DNA of 62,722 bases. Origin: Mycobacterium sp. 1245805.9. GTDB taxonomy: Bacteria; Actinomycetota; Actinomycetes; Mycobacteriales; Mycobacteriaceae. Of the stretch, positions 9,786-18,615 are shown piece after piece; within the stretch, counting starts at the first letter, position 1; each line of letters opens with the position of its first letter. The notes beneath the pieces are model-generated. The model saw only the letters and a list, made by a program, of their open reading frames with translations. It made no database searches and had not been told where the DNA came from. Where the stretch lies: positions 1 to 62,722 of the forward strand of contig NZ_LZKR01000100.1 in NCBI RefSeq assembly GCF_001672915.1, read 5' to 3'. The translations under genes were made by a program, and so were the position numbers.

Positions 9786-10586
9786 CTAGATGATCTTCTG
9801 GGCGACCAGGTACTGGGCGACCTGGTTGCCGCCCTCGCCTTCGTCGGTGACCTTCTCGCCCGCGGTCTTGGGCGGCTTGGGCGTCGAGGACAGCACGGTG
9901 GAGCCGGCGTTGGCCAGCCCGACCTCGTCGGCCTCGACCCCGATCTCGGCCAGGGTCAGCACCGTGACCTCTTTCTTCTTGGCGGCCATGATGCCCTTGA
10001 AGGAGGGGAAGCGCGGCTCGTTGATCTTCTCGGTGACACTGACCACCGCGGGCAGGGTCGCCTCGAGGGTGAACACGCCGTCGTCGGTCTCGCGCTCGCC
10101 GGTCACCTTGCCGCCCTCGAGGGACAGTTTGCGCAGGTGGGTGAGCTGGGGCAGGCCCAGGTACTCGGCGATGATGGCCGGCACCGCGCCGCCGACGCCG
10201 TCGGTGGCCTCGTTGCCCGCGATGACGAGCTCGGTGCCCTCGATGGTGCCCAGCGCGCGAGCCAGCGCCCACGCCGTCTGGATCACGTCCGAGCCGTGCA
10301 TGCCGTCGTCCTTGAGGTGGACGGCCTTGTCGGCGCCCATCGACAGGGCCTTGCGGATCGCCTCGGTGGCCCGCTCGGGGCCGGCGGTCAGCACGGTCAC
10401 CGACCCTTCGACGCCGTCGGCGGCTTCCTTCTCCCTGATCTGCAGCGCCTCTTCCACGGCGCGCTCGTTGATCTCGTCCAGCACCGCGTCGGCGGCCTCG
10501 CGGTCCAGCGTGTAATCGCCGTCGGTGAGCTTGCGCTCCGACCAGGTGTCTGGGACCTGCTTGATCAGGACCACGATGTTCGTCAT
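9786..10586 (-). CDS. fixA: electron transfer flavoprotein beta subunit (FixA/EtfB)
   Basis: 266 residues, full length. MTNIVVLIKQVPDTWSE at the start, the AMP/adenine-binding GNEATDGVGGAVPAIIAEYLG motif region, and the C-terminal KPPKTAGEKV tail that contacts EtfA. It provides the AMP-binding subunit of ETF. First gene of the fixA-fixB operon. The 225 bp to the divergent methyltransferase gene at 10812 must hold both promoters; I see no clear operator there. Confidence 0.95.
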   Translation of the reverse strand: MTNIVVLIKQVPDTWSERKLTDGDYTLDREAADAVLDEINERAVEEALQIREKEAADGVEGSVTVLTAGPERATEAIRKALSMGADKAVHLKDDGMHGSDVIQTAWALARALGTIEGTELVIAGNEATDGVGGAVPAIIAEYLGLPQLTHLRKLSLEGGKVTGERETDDGVFTLEATLPAVVSVTEKINEPRFPSFKGIMAAKKKEVTVLTLAEIGVEADEVGLANAGSTVLSSTPKPPKTAGEKVTDEGEGGNQVAQYLVAQKII

Positions 10587-10811
10587 GAGTCTGGTTCGTC
10601 CTCCTCGAAGGGGTCACGCAGGGTCGTCTGCGGACCTCGGTCACGCACATTAAGACTGCACGGCGTGTTACCGGCGGGTAACTTTGTGCGGTCTGCTCTC
10701 ACACCATAGCGGGTCGTAGTGCAGGTTCTTTCGCCCCGTCTGTCCCTCCCGGCCGGGGTGCCCGCTGCACCGGTTCGCGAATCGGACACTTCGCGTTAGC
10801 CTGCCTATTCA

Positions 10812-11630
10812 ATGAGCGCATTCCTGCCCGACGTTCCCTCGGACGCGCCCGGCCCGCAGGCGTCGGCCCCTGCGGGGGTCGACGCGGTGTTGACGCTGAC
10901 GGGCGAGCGCACCATCCCGGACCTGGACATCGAGAACTACTGGTTTCGCCGGCATCAGGTCGTCTACCAGCGGCTTGCGCCGCGCTGCGCGGACCGCGAG
11001 GTCCTCGAGGCGGGCTGCGGCGAGGGTTACGGCGCCGACCTGATCGCCGGGGTAGCGCGCCGGGTCGTCGCGCTGGACTACGACGCGGCCGCGGTGGCGC
11101 ATGTCCGCAACCGCTACCCCCGGGTCGAGGCCATGCAGGCCAATCTGGCGGAGCTGCCGCTTCCCGATTCCTCGATGGATGTTGTGGTCAACTTCCAAGT
11201 CATCGAGCACCTGTGGGATCAGCCACAATTCGTCGCCGAGTGCGCCCGGGTGCTGCGGCCCTCGGGGCTGCTGATGGTGTCCACCCCCAACCGGATCACC
11301 TTCTCCCCCGGCCGGGACACCCCCGTCAACCCGTTCCACACCCGCGAACTCGACGCCGACGAGCTGACCGAGCTGCTCGTCGACGCGGGCTTCCGCGACG
11401 TCGCGGTCTGCGGCCTGTTTCACGGCCCGCGCCTGCGTGAGATGGACGCGCGCCACGGCGGGTCGATCATCGACGCGCAGATCGTGCGGGCGGTTGCCGA
11501 CGCGCCGTGGCCGCCCGAACTGGCGGCCGACGTCGCCGCGGTCACCTGCGACGACTTCGACCTCCTCGACGCCTCCGACCGCGACATAGATGAAAGCCTG
11601 GACCTGATCGCGATCGCGGTGCGGCCGTGA
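10812..11630 (+). CDS. SAM-dependent methyltransferase of methylglucose lipopolysaccharide synthesis (Rv3030 type)
   Basis: 272 residues from an ATG at 10812. Class I methyltransferase: motif I EAGCGEGYG at 66-74, the acidic VALDYDAAAV strand, and VVNFQVIEHL / VLRPSGLLMVSTPNR blocks. By order it is Rv3030, which has been linked to 6-O-methylation of glucose in methylglucose lipopolysaccharides, the cytosolic polysaccharides that bind long acyl-CoAs. The last bases overlap the GTG of the GH57 gene by 4 bp, so the cluster is translationally coupled. Substrate assignment rests on family and context. Confidence 0.88.
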   Translation: MSAFLPDVPSDAPGPQASAPAGVDAVLTLTGERTIPDLDIENYWFRRHQVVYQRLAPRCADREVLEAGCGEGYGADLIAGVARRVVALDYDAAAVAHVRNRYPRVEAMQANLAELPLPDSSMDVVVNFQVIEHLWDQPQFVAECARVLRPSGLLMVSTPNRITFSPGRDTPVNPFHTRELDADELTELLVDAGFRDVAVCGLFHGPRLREMDARHGGSIIDAQIVRAVADAPWPPELAADVAAVTCDDFDLLDASDRDIDESLDLIAIAVRP

Positions 11631-13213
11631 CCACCCCGCACGTTCCCGGCATGTTCACGCTGGTGCTGCACACCCACCTGCCCTGGCTGGCCCACCACGG
11701 CCGCTGGCCGGTCGGCGAGGAATGGCTGTACCAGTCCTGGGCAGCGGCCTACCTGCCGCTGCTGCGGGTGTTGCGCGCGCTGGCCGACGAGGATCGGCAC
11801 CGCCTCGTCACGCTGGGCGTCACGCCGGTAGTCAACGCCCAACTCGACGACCCGTACTGCCTCGACGGCATGCATCACTGGCTCGCCAACTGGCGGCTGC
11901 GGGCAACCGAAGCCGCCAGCGTGCGCACGGCGCGCGGCTCGAAGTCGGCGGACTACCAGTCGTGCACACCGGAAGCGTTGCGGGCCTTCGGAATTCGCGA
12001 ATGCGCCGAGGCCGACCAGGCGCTGGACGACTACGCCACGCTGTGGCGGCACGGCGCCAGCCCGCTGCTGCGCGCGCTGATCGACGCGGGCACCGTGGAG
12101 TTGCTCGGCGGCCCGCTCGCCCACCCGTTCCAGCCGCTGCTGAACCCGCGGCTGCGCGAGTTCGCGCTGCGCGAGGGCCTCGCCGATGCGCAGTCGCGGC
12201 TGGCACACCTTCCGACCGGGATCTGGGCGCCCGAATGTGCCTACGCCCCGGGTATGGAACACGACTACGCCGCCGCCGGGGTCACGCACTTCATGGTCGA
12301 CGGCCCGTCGCTGCACGGCGACACCGCCCTGGGCCGGCCGGTCGGCGACACCGGTGTCGTCGCGTTCGGGCGCGACCTGCAGGTGAGCTACCGGGTGTGG
12401 TCGCCGAAATCCGGCTACCCCGGCCACGCCGCCTACCGCGACTTTCACACCTACGACCACCTGACCGGGCTCAAGCCGGCCCGGGTCACCGGCCGAAACG
12501 TCCCGTCGGAGGCCAAGGCGCCCTACGACCCCGAGCGCGCCGATCGCGCGGTCGACGCCCACGTCGCCGACTTCGTCGACGTGGTCCGCGGCCGCCTGAC
12601 GAGCGAATCCGAGCGCATCGGGCGCCCCGCCCACGTCGTCGCCGCCTTCGACACCGAGCTGTTCGGGCACTGGTGGTACGAGGGCCCGACCTGGCTGGCG
12701 CGGGTGCTGCGGGCCCTGCCCGCGGCCGGCGTGCGCGTCGGCACGCTGCGCGACGCGATCGACGGCGGATTCGTCGGCGACGCGGTCGCGCTGCCGCCCA
12801 GCTCGTGGGGCTCCGGCAAGGACTGGCAGGTGTGGGCCGGCGACAAGGTGGCCGACCTGGTGCAGCTCAACAATGAGGTGGTCGACACGGCGCTGAGCAC
12901 GGTCGACAAGGCGTTGTCACAAACGGGGTCACAAACGGCATCGCTGGACGGGCCGCTCCCCCGCGATCGCGTCGCCGACCAGATCCTGCGCGAGACCCTG
13001 CTCACCGTGTCCAGCGACTGGCCGTTCATGGTCAGCAAGGACTCGGCCGCCGACTACGCCCGCTACCGCGCCCATCTGCACGCGCACGCCACCCGCGAGA
13101 TCGCCGGGGCGCTGGCGTCCGGCCGGCGCGACACCGCGCAACGGCTGGCCGACGGCTGGAACCGCGCCGACGGCCTGTTCGGTGCCCTGGATGCGCGTAG
13201 GCTGCCCCGGTGA
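11627..13213 (+). CDS. GH57 1,4-alpha-glucan branching enzyme-like protein (Rv3031 type)
   Basis: 528 residues. The GH57 signature regions are present: HTH at 15-17, the presumed nucleophile Glu203 in GIWAPECAYAPG, and the acid/base Asp342 in AAFDTELFGHWWYEG. A C-terminal helical domain follows, as in GH57 branching enzymes. It should form alpha-1,6 branches on alpha-1,4-glucan or MGLP precursors in the cytoplasm. Start and neighbour overlap (GTGA with the methyltransferase) make an operon with Rv3030-like and probably the GT4 gene downstream. Confidence 0.9.
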   Translation: MTTPHVPGMFTLVLHTHLPWLAHHGRWPVGEEWLYQSWAAAYLPLLRVLRALADEDRHRLVTLGVTPVVNAQLDDPYCLDGMHHWLANWRLRATEAASVRTARGSKSADYQSCTPEALRAFGIRECAEADQALDDYATLWRHGASPLLRALIDAGTVELLGGPLAHPFQPLLNPRLREFALREGLADAQSRLAHLPTGIWAPECAYAPGMEHDYAAAGVTHFMVDGPSLHGDTALGRPVGDTGVVAFGRDLQVSYRVWSPKSGYPGHAAYRDFHTYDHLTGLKPARVTGRNVPSEAKAPYDPERADRAVDAHVADFVDVVRGRLTSESERIGRPAHVVAAFDTELFGHWWYEGPTWLARVLRALPAAGVRVGTLRDAIDGGFVGDAVALPPSSWGSGKDWQVWAGDKVADLVQLNNEVVDTALSTVDKALSQTGSQTASLDGPLPRDRVADQILRETLLTVSSDWPFMVSKDSAADYARYRAHLHAHATREIAGALASGRRDTAQRLADGWNRADGLFGALDARRLPR

Positions 13214-13227
13214 GCTGCTGCTTCCCC

Positions 13228-13289
13228 CGCGAGCGTGCGTGTTTGTGCGGTGACACGCCGGTGCGGGCGGCATTCTGCGCACGTTCGCG
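13228..13289 (+). repeat. 62-bp palindromic intergenic repeat, copy 1
   Basis: The ends are imperfect inverted repeats: CGCGAGCGTGC (13228-13238) against GCACGTTCGCG (13279-13289), 10 of 11 pairing. It sits between the GH57 and GT4 genes. Its reverse complement matches the 62-bp element at 62559-62620 at about 52 of 62 positions by my count, with the same length and termini, so this is a dispersed family rather than a chance hairpin. Possible roles are a REP-like element, transcription attenuation or a non-autonomous mobile remnant. Confidence 0.75.
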
Positions 13290-13304
13290 GCCGAAAGGAC
13301 ACCG

Positions 13305-14549
13305 GTGAAGATCCTGATGGTGTCGTGGGAATACCCGCCCGTGGTCATCGGCGGGCTGGGCCGGCACGTGCATCACCTCTCGACCGCGCTCGCCGCCGCC
13401 GGCCACGACGTCGTCGTCCTGTCGCGCCGGCCATCGGGCACCGATCCCAGCACCCACCCGTCCTGCGACGAGATCAGCGAGGGCGTCCGCGTCATCGCGG
13501 CCGCACACGATCCGCACGAATTCACGTTCAGCAACGACATGATGGCGTGGACCCTGGCGATGGGTCACTCGATGATCCGCGCCGGGCTGCCGCTCAAGAA
13601 ACACGGCAGCGATCGGTCGTGGCGTCCCGACGTCGTGCACGCGCACGACTGGCTGGTCGCCCACCCGGCCATCGCCCTTGCCCAGTTCTACGACGCGCCA
13701 ATCGTTTCCACGATCCACGCCACCGAGGCCGGCCGGCATTCCGGCTGGGTCGCCGGCGCGCTGAGCCGTCAGGTGCACGCGGTCGAATCGTGGCTGGTGC
13801 GCGAATCCGATTCGCTGATCACGTGTTCGGCGTCGATGGCCGACGAGATCACCGAGCTGTTCGGTCCCGGCCTGGCCGGGATCACGGTGATCCGCAACGG
13901 CATTGACGCGGCGCGCTGGCCCTTCGCGCCCCGCCGACCGCGCACCGGTCCGGCCGAGCTGCTCTACCTTGGGCGCCTGGAGTACGAGAAGGGGGTGCAC
14001 GACGCCATCGCCGCGCTGCCGCGGATCCGGCGCAGCCACCCGGGCACCACCCTGACCATCGCCGGGGAGGGCACCCAGCAGGACTGGCTGATCGAGCAGG
14101 CCCGTAAACACCGGGTGCTCAAGGCGATTCGCTTCGTCGGGCACCTCGAGCACGCCGAGCTGCTGGCGCTGCTGCATCGCGCCGACGCCGCCGTGCTGCC
14201 CAGCCACTACGAGCCGTTCGGGCTCGTGGCGCTCGAGGCCGCCGCCGCCGGCACCCCGCTGGTGACCTCGAACATCGGCGGCCTGGGCGAGGCCGTGATC
14301 AACGGGCAGACCGGGGTGTCGTTCCCGCCCCGCGACGTCGCGGCGCTGGCCTCGGCCGTCCGCACCGTGCTCGACGATCCGGACGCCGCGCAGCAACGGG
14401 CCCGGGCGGCCCGCGAACGGCTCACCTCCGACTTCGATTGGCAGACGGTGGCAACGGAGACCGCGCAGGTCTACCTGGCGGCCAAGCGCGGCGAGCGGCA
14501 GCCGCAGCCGCGGCTGCCCATCGTCGAGCACGCGCTGCCCGACCGCTGA
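13305..14549 (+). CDS. GT4 alpha-1,4-glucosyltransferase (Rv3032 type)
   Basis: 414 residues from a GTG at 13305 with GAAAGGA upstream. GT4/GT-B fold: VSWEYPPVVIGGLGRHVHHLS donor-side glycine loop, VVHAHDW, LLYLGRLEYEKGVHDAI, and the EX7E-type motif in SHYEPFGLVALEAAAAG. Rv3032 is implicated in elongating the alpha-1,4-glucan backbone of methylglucose lipopolysaccharide and contributes to capsular glucan. Cytoplasmic. It follows the methyltransferase-GH57 pair on the same strand, although a 62-bp repeat lies between. Confidence 0.92.
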   Translation: MKILMVSWEYPPVVIGGLGRHVHHLSTALAAAGHDVVVLSRRPSGTDPSTHPSCDEISEGVRVIAAAHDPHEFTFSNDMMAWTLAMGHSMIRAGLPLKKHGSDRSWRPDVVHAHDWLVAHPAIALAQFYDAPIVSTIHATEAGRHSGWVAGALSRQVHAVESWLVRESDSLITCSASMADEITELFGPGLAGITVIRNGIDAARWPFAPRRPRTGPAELLYLGRLEYEKGVHDAIAALPRIRRSHPGTTLTIAGEGTQQDWLIEQARKHRVLKAIRFVGHLEHAELLALLHRADAAVLPSHYEPFGLVALEAAAAGTPLVTSNIGGLGEAVINGQTGVSFPPRDVAALASAVRTVLDDPDAAQQRARAARERLTSDFDWQTVATETAQVYLAAKRGERQPQPRLPIVEHALPDR

Positions 14550-14564
14550 CGGCCGGTAATCACC

Positions 14565-15239
14565 TCACTCCGCGTCCCTGCCGTCGCGGCTGCGCCGGTA
14601 GGCGCGGGCCCGCAGATCGGCCAGCCAGTCCGGGTACAGGCTCACCCCCGGCGCGGTGTTGGTGACCGGGTCGAACGACACGTCCGGCTCGGGGTCGAGG
14701 ACGCGGGTCAACCTCAGCCGGGCCAGCGGCACGAAATCGCCCCTGCCGCAAGCCTGGTCAATCGCGAAGTCGATGCCGGCAGCGCCGATGGCCTGCGCGA
14801 TGCTGCCCAGCGACAGGCCAAAGCCGTTGACATCGCTCATGATTCGGGCCCTCAGCCACCAGACGCTGCCCTGATAGCGGAAGGGCATCAGGCTGGTCAG
14901 CGTCTGCCCGGTCCACGACGTGGTCGGCCGCAACGCCACGGCGCGGGCCAATACCCCCGAACCCGCCGAGACGAGGAGGATGTCCCACGGTGCCGCCGCC
15001 ACCTGCTGGGGCGCGACGCGGAGTGCCAGGCCGATGAAGTCGGGCAGCGCTCCCGGCGTGCCGGCAGCCTTGGAGATTCGCGCGACAACGTCGGACGACG
15101 GGATGGGCAGCCCGTCGCCCGCGGGGGCGACGCGTTCGAGCGAGCCTTCCGCGAGCACGCCGACCGGATGGAAAAACCGGCGGCCGCGCAGCGCGGATCC
15201 CCATTGAAAGGGCTTGGCCAAAAGATCAGAAACGTCCAC
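14565..15239 (-). CDS. conserved protein with catalase-fold-like features, function unknown
   Basis: I chose a GTG at 15239 (VDVSDLLAKPFQWG), giving 224 residues; the frame stays open to a GTG at 15389. The extra ~50 residues of the longer version are rich in Ser, Phe and Lys and look non-coding. The core (LRGRRFFHPVGVLAEG, ISKAAGTPGALPDFIGLALRV, APWDILLVSAG) faintly resembles the beta-barrel of catalase-type haem proteins (GxxDFxGxAxR pattern), but I cannot confirm a haem ligand. It converges with the GT4 gene with a 15-bp gap. Confidence 0.6.
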   Translation of the reverse strand: MDVSDLLAKPFQWGSALRGRRFFHPVGVLAEGSLERVAPAGDGLPIPSSDVVARISKAAGTPGALPDFIGLALRVAPQQVAAAPWDILLVSAGSGVLARAVALRPTTSWTGQTLTSLMPFRYQGSVWWLRARIMSDVNGFGLSLGSIAQAIGAAGIDFAIDQACGRGDFVPLARLRLTRVLDPEPDVSFDPVTNTAPGVSLYPDWLADLRARAYRRSRDGRDAE

Positions 15240-15499
15240 CGGCGCCGGGTTCCCGTTCTCGCCCGCGAGAAACCCCCGCCGGAAGGGGTCGGCAAGCGGA
15301 CGGGAGGCGGACGCATCCCGGCCAGAAAACGAAGACTTGACGCCAGTGGGGGCGGCCTTCGAAAAAAATCCCCACTCCCATTCCGCCACGCCGGGGCGCC
15401 GGGGCGGCTAGCATGTAAACCAGGTTGAGTTCACAGCTTCTTTCTCGAGCGCGGTGTAGCGCACCTGCCGCTCCCCTCACCAGCCGATTGGCCCACCAG

Positions 15500-15997
15500 A
15501 TGACCGCTCACCTCTCCACCGATTCACCGGAGAACAAACAACCCGCCAGCTGCCGTTACATGGCCGATTTTGACGGCGCGCGGCTCTATGTCTATGCCCG
15601 CAGCCTGGGCACCGTGCTGCGCGTCGACGGCGAGATCGACGCGTCGAATGCCGACCATTTCGCCCAGACGATCCGTCGTTTTTCCCGCCTGAAAACCCCG
15701 TTGATCCTCGACCTGAGCCAGCTGGATTTTCTGAGCCTCGACGGATTTCGGGCCCTGCTGTCGCTCAACCACGAACATCGGCAGGCGCGGGTGCACTGCA
15801 GCGTCGTCGCCGGCCCCGCGATGCGCCCGTTGCTGCACATCATCAGCGACCATGGCTTGCCGGTGGTCGGGTCGGTGGCCGAAGCCCTTCAGCTCATCGA
15901 GGACATCGTCAGGGCCAGACGTCAATTGCTCTCGGGCATCGTCCGGGATCGCCGCCATCGCCACGAGCCGGCGCGTCCCGCCGCGGTCAACTCCTGA
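15500..15997 (+). CDS. STAS-domain anti-sigma factor antagonist-like protein
   Basis: 165 residues from the ATG at 15500; an upstream TTG at 15425 and an ATG at 15560 are alternatives. The STAS fold is recognisable: VLRVDGEIDASNADHF, then LILDLSQLDFLSLDGFRALLSL. In SpoIIAA-type proteins the loop reads D-S-S-G with a phosphorylatable serine; here FLSLDGF places Leu at that position, so classical serine-phosphorylation switching may be lost. A basic C-terminal tail (RDRRHRHEP) is unusual. It could tune a SigF/SigB-type partner switch together with the MEDS-ATPase protein at 58416, but that link is only conjecture. Confidence 0.75.
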   Translation: MTAHLSTDSPENKQPASCRYMADFDGARLYVYARSLGTVLRVDGEIDASNADHFAQTIRRFSRLKTPLILDLSQLDFLSLDGFRALLSLNHEHRQARVHCSVVAGPAMRPLLHIISDHGLPVVGSVAEALQLIEDIVRARRQLLSGIVRDRRHRHEPARPAAVNS

Positions 15998-16122
15998 GGC
16001 CATAAAGCCTTAGCCCACCGCGGATTTCGCCCGTCGTCGCCGACGGCAGGCGCGGTGCCTACCTTCCTGGTCTTTCGACAGGCCCGCGGATACGCTGGTG
16101 CCCTGATGAAGGATGCGGGCAG

Positions 16123-16629
16123 TTGACCAAGCGGCGGGCACAGGACACCCCGCCCTCCCGGGCGGAGCTCGAGAAGCAGTTGTCTGCCGACATGCGGGCG
16201 ATCACATCGCAATCTGATCGCATTGGCCGCCGCTTCGCGCGGCTGAACGGCGTGAGCAGCAGCGACTTCCACGCCCTGCTGCACATCATGGTCGGCGAAA
16301 CCGCCGGAACCCCTTTGACGTTGGCCCAGCTGCGGCAGCGGATGGAGGTGTCGCCCGCGGCGATAACCTATCTCGTCGACCGGATGATCGACGTCGGCCA
16401 CATCCGGCGGGAACCCGACCCGGATGATCGGCGAAAATGGCTGCTGCGCTACGAGGAGAGCGGCATGGCGCTCGCGCGCGACTTCTTCGGGCCCCTCGGC
16501 GACCTGCTCAACGCCGCGCTCGCGGATCTGAGCGACAGAGACCTGCTCGCCGCGCACCGGGTTTTCACCGCGATGATCGCCGCGATGTCGACATTTGAGG
16601 ACGAGCGGCGTCAAGAGACGGCGGGGTAA
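16123..16629 (+). CDS. MarR family transcriptional regulator
   Basis: 168 residues. A winged helix (LTLAQLRQRMEVSPAAITYLVDRMIDVGHIRREPDPDDRRKWLLRY) sits between dimerisation helices, the usual MarR layout. The best in-frame start is a TTG at 16123 with AAGGA ten bases before it; the nearby ATGs are out of frame. It lies directly upstream of TspO and a DNA photolyase on the same strand, and two AT-rich palindromes separate it from them. MarR-type CrtR in Corynebacterium controls carotenoid genes in comparable surroundings, so a light- or isoprenoid-linked role is plausible. Confidence 0.85.
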   Translation: MTKRRAQDTPPSRAELEKQLSADMRAITSQSDRIGRRFARLNGVSSSDFHALLHIMVGETAGTPLTLAQLRQRMEVSPAAITYLVDRMIDVGHIRREPDPDDRRKWLLRYEESGMALARDFFGPLGDLLNAALADLSDRDLLAAHRVFTAMIAAMSTFEDERRQETAG

Positions 16630-16648
16630 CCGCGCCTTGTCACAGTCC

Positions 16649-16679
16649 ATTAAGCCAGTTAATGTTTAAGATACTTAAA
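16649..16679. promoter_or_regulatory. tandem AT-rich palindromes, candidate MarR operators for tspO-phr
   Basis: ATTAA-GCCAG-TTAAT (16649-16663) and TTTAAG-ATA-CTTAAA (16665-16679) are perfect inverted repeats with centres 16 bp apart. They lie in the 77-bp gap between marR and tspO, in DNA far richer in A and T than the genes around it. MarR dimers typically bind 15-20 bp AT-rich palindromes. The position suggests control of tspO and the photolyase; that marR's product is the ligand is inference. Confidence 0.6.
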
Positions 16680-16706
16680 TAATTGTGGCGTCGAACGGGG
16701 CAGAGC

Positions 16707-17186
16707 GTGGACAGATCGGTACTGGGGGCGACGAGCCTCGCCGTCGCGGCGGCCGCGGGCACCGGAAGCGTTGCCAGCCCGAAGCGGCCGCCCGTTTGGT
16801 ATTCGCGCCTGCGCAAGCCGCCCTATCAACCGCCGAGCGCCGCCTTTCCCCTCGTCTGGACCGCGCTCTACACCGACATCGCGGCGACGTCCGCGGTGGT
16901 CATCGACCGGTTGCGCGCGGCCGGGCAGCGCGACGGCGCGCGCCGCTACGCCGCGGCGTTCGGCCTGAATCTCGCGCTGAACGCCGGATGGAGCTGGCTG
17001 TTCTTCCGGTATCACAAGCTCGGCGCCTCCGCGCTGGGCGCCGCCGCGCTCACGGTGAGCAGCGCCGACCTCGCGCGCCGGGCCGCACAGGCGGACGCAA
17101 GGGCCGGGGCGGCGCTGTCGCCCTATCCGCTGTGGTGCGCCTTCGCGACCGTCCTAGCCACCCACGTCTGGCGGCTCAACCGCTGA
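16707..17186 (+). CDS. TspO/MBR family tryptophan-rich sensory protein
   Basis: 159 residues from a GTG at 16707. Typical TspO features: a first membrane helix, WYSRLRKPPYQPPSAAFPLVWTALYTDIA (WX-PX-F-P-W signature), ALNAGWSWLFF, and five hydrophobic helices in all, ending CAFATVLATHVWRLNR. TspO proteins bind porphyrins and tetrapyrroles and are often light- or stress-linked. It is followed 14 bp later by the photolyase gene, so the two are probably co-transcribed under the palindromes at 16649-16679. Confidence 0.88.
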   Translation: MDRSVLGATSLAVAAAAGTGSVASPKRPPVWYSRLRKPPYQPPSAAFPLVWTALYTDIAATSAVVIDRLRAAGQRDGARRYAAAFGLNLALNAGWSWLFFRYHKLGASALGAAALTVSSADLARRAAQADARAGAALSPYPLWCAFATVLATHVWRLNR

Positions 17187-17200
17187 GCCGACGCCGAATC

Positions 17201-18532
17201 ATGCCGGCGCTGTTATGGTTTCGCCGCGACCTGCGATTGCCCGATCACCCCGCCCTGGTCACCGCCGCCCAGCACGGCGGGGAAGTGCTCGCCTGCTTCG
17301 TCCTCGATCCGAGGCTGGAGGCCTCGTCGGGCCGGCGCCGGCTGCAATTCCTGGGTGACTCGCTGCGCCGCCTGCGCGACGACCTCGACGGTCGGCTGCT
17401 GGTGACCCGCGGACGGCCCGAGACGTCAATCCCCCGCATTGCCAAGGAAATCGGCGCGTCGGCGGTGCACATCTCGGAGGATTTCGCGCCGTACGGAAGG
17501 CGCCGTGACCAACGCGTCGGTGCGGCACTGGGTTCGGTGCCGTTGGTGGCGACGGGGTCGCCGTATCTGGTCTCACCCGGGCACGTCACGAAGCAGGACG
17601 GCTCCCCCTATCAGGTGTTCACACCGTTTCTGCGGCAGTGGCGCGACGTCGGCTGGCGCGCGCCGGCGAAATCGGGCGCCGCCTCCGCGCGCTGGCTCGA
17701 TCCGGGGCTGCTGGGGATCCAGCAGTGCGAGATCCCCGACCCCGGCGCCGCCCTCGACGTGGCAGCGGGCGAGGGCTCGGCGCGCCGGCTCTGGAAGTCA
17801 TTCGTGAACAACGGATTACAGCGCTACGCGAGCGACCGCGACCGGCCGGACCTGGCGGGCACCAGCCGGATGTCGGCGCACCTGAAATTCGGCTCCATCC
17901 ATCCGCGCACCATGGTCGCCGACCTCGACCTGCGCCGCGCCGGGGCACAAGCCGTCCTGCGGGAGTTGGCATTTCGCGACTTCTACGCCGACGTGCTGCA
18001 CCACCGGCCGGCCAGCGCCTGGCGCAACTGGAACGGCAGGTTCGACGACATCCCCACCGACACGGGGCCCGACGCCAAGCGACGCTTCGAGGCCTGGAAG
18101 GCCGGCCGAACCGGGTTCCCCTTCGTCGACGCGGGGATGCGTCAGCTTCGCGAGACCGGCTTCATGCACAACCGGGCGCGGATGATCGCCGCGTCGTTTC
18201 TGGTCAAGGACCTTCACCTGCCGTGGCAGTGGGGCGCCGAATGGTTCCTGGATCAGCTCGTCGACGGCGACATGGCCAACAACCAGCACGGCTGGCAGTG
18301 GTGCGCCGGATCGGGAACCGACGCCGCGCCATATTTCCGGGTCTTCAACCCGACCGCGCAGGGCGAGAAGTTCGATCCGTCCGGCGACTACATCCGGCGC
18401 TGGGTTCCCGAATTGCGCGGGGCCGACGACTCGCACCTGCGCAAAGGCGAACGGCCGCAGGGATACCCGGCACCGCTCGTCGACCACGCTGCCGAGCGCG
18501 CCGAAGCGCTGCGCCGTTATCACGGCATCTGA
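17201..18532 (+). CDS. phr: deoxyribodipyrimidine photo-lyase (class I)
   Basis: 443 residues from an ATG at 17201; the frame is open further upstream but the real start MPALLWFRRDLRLPDHPAL is clear. Photolyase signatures: the N-terminal Rossmann antenna domain, SRMSAHLKFGSIHPRTM, then the FAD-binding MRQLRETGFMHNRARMIAAS, QWGAEWFLDQLVDGD and NNQHGWQW blocks. It repairs cyclobutane pyrimidine dimers with blue light. The Trp residues of the electron-transfer chain appear present (AWRNWNGRF, WQWGAEW, GWQW). Photolyases are scattered in mycobacteria; here it is linked to TspO and MarR. Confidence 0.93.
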   Translation: MPALLWFRRDLRLPDHPALVTAAQHGGEVLACFVLDPRLEASSGRRRLQFLGDSLRRLRDDLDGRLLVTRGRPETSIPRIAKEIGASAVHISEDFAPYGRRRDQRVGAALGSVPLVATGSPYLVSPGHVTKQDGSPYQVFTPFLRQWRDVGWRAPAKSGAASARWLDPGLLGIQQCEIPDPGAALDVAAGEGSARRLWKSFVNNGLQRYASDRDRPDLAGTSRMSAHLKFGSIHPRTMVADLDLRRAGAQAVLRELAFRDFYADVLHHRPASAWRNWNGRFDDIPTDTGPDAKRRFEAWKAGRTGFPFVDAGMRQLRETGFMHNRARMIAASFLVKDLHLPWQWGAEWFLDQLVDGDMANNQHGWQWCAGSGTDAAPYFRVFNPTAQGEKFDPSGDYIRRWVPELRGADDSHLRKGERPQGYPAPLVDHAAERAEALRRYHGI

Positions 18533-18615
18533 GCGATTCCTGGGACCCGAAGCTGGTGGGCATGCAATCATCAGCCGACTCACAGTTGTCGTCGATTTCG
18601 CCCACGGGAGGCGCC

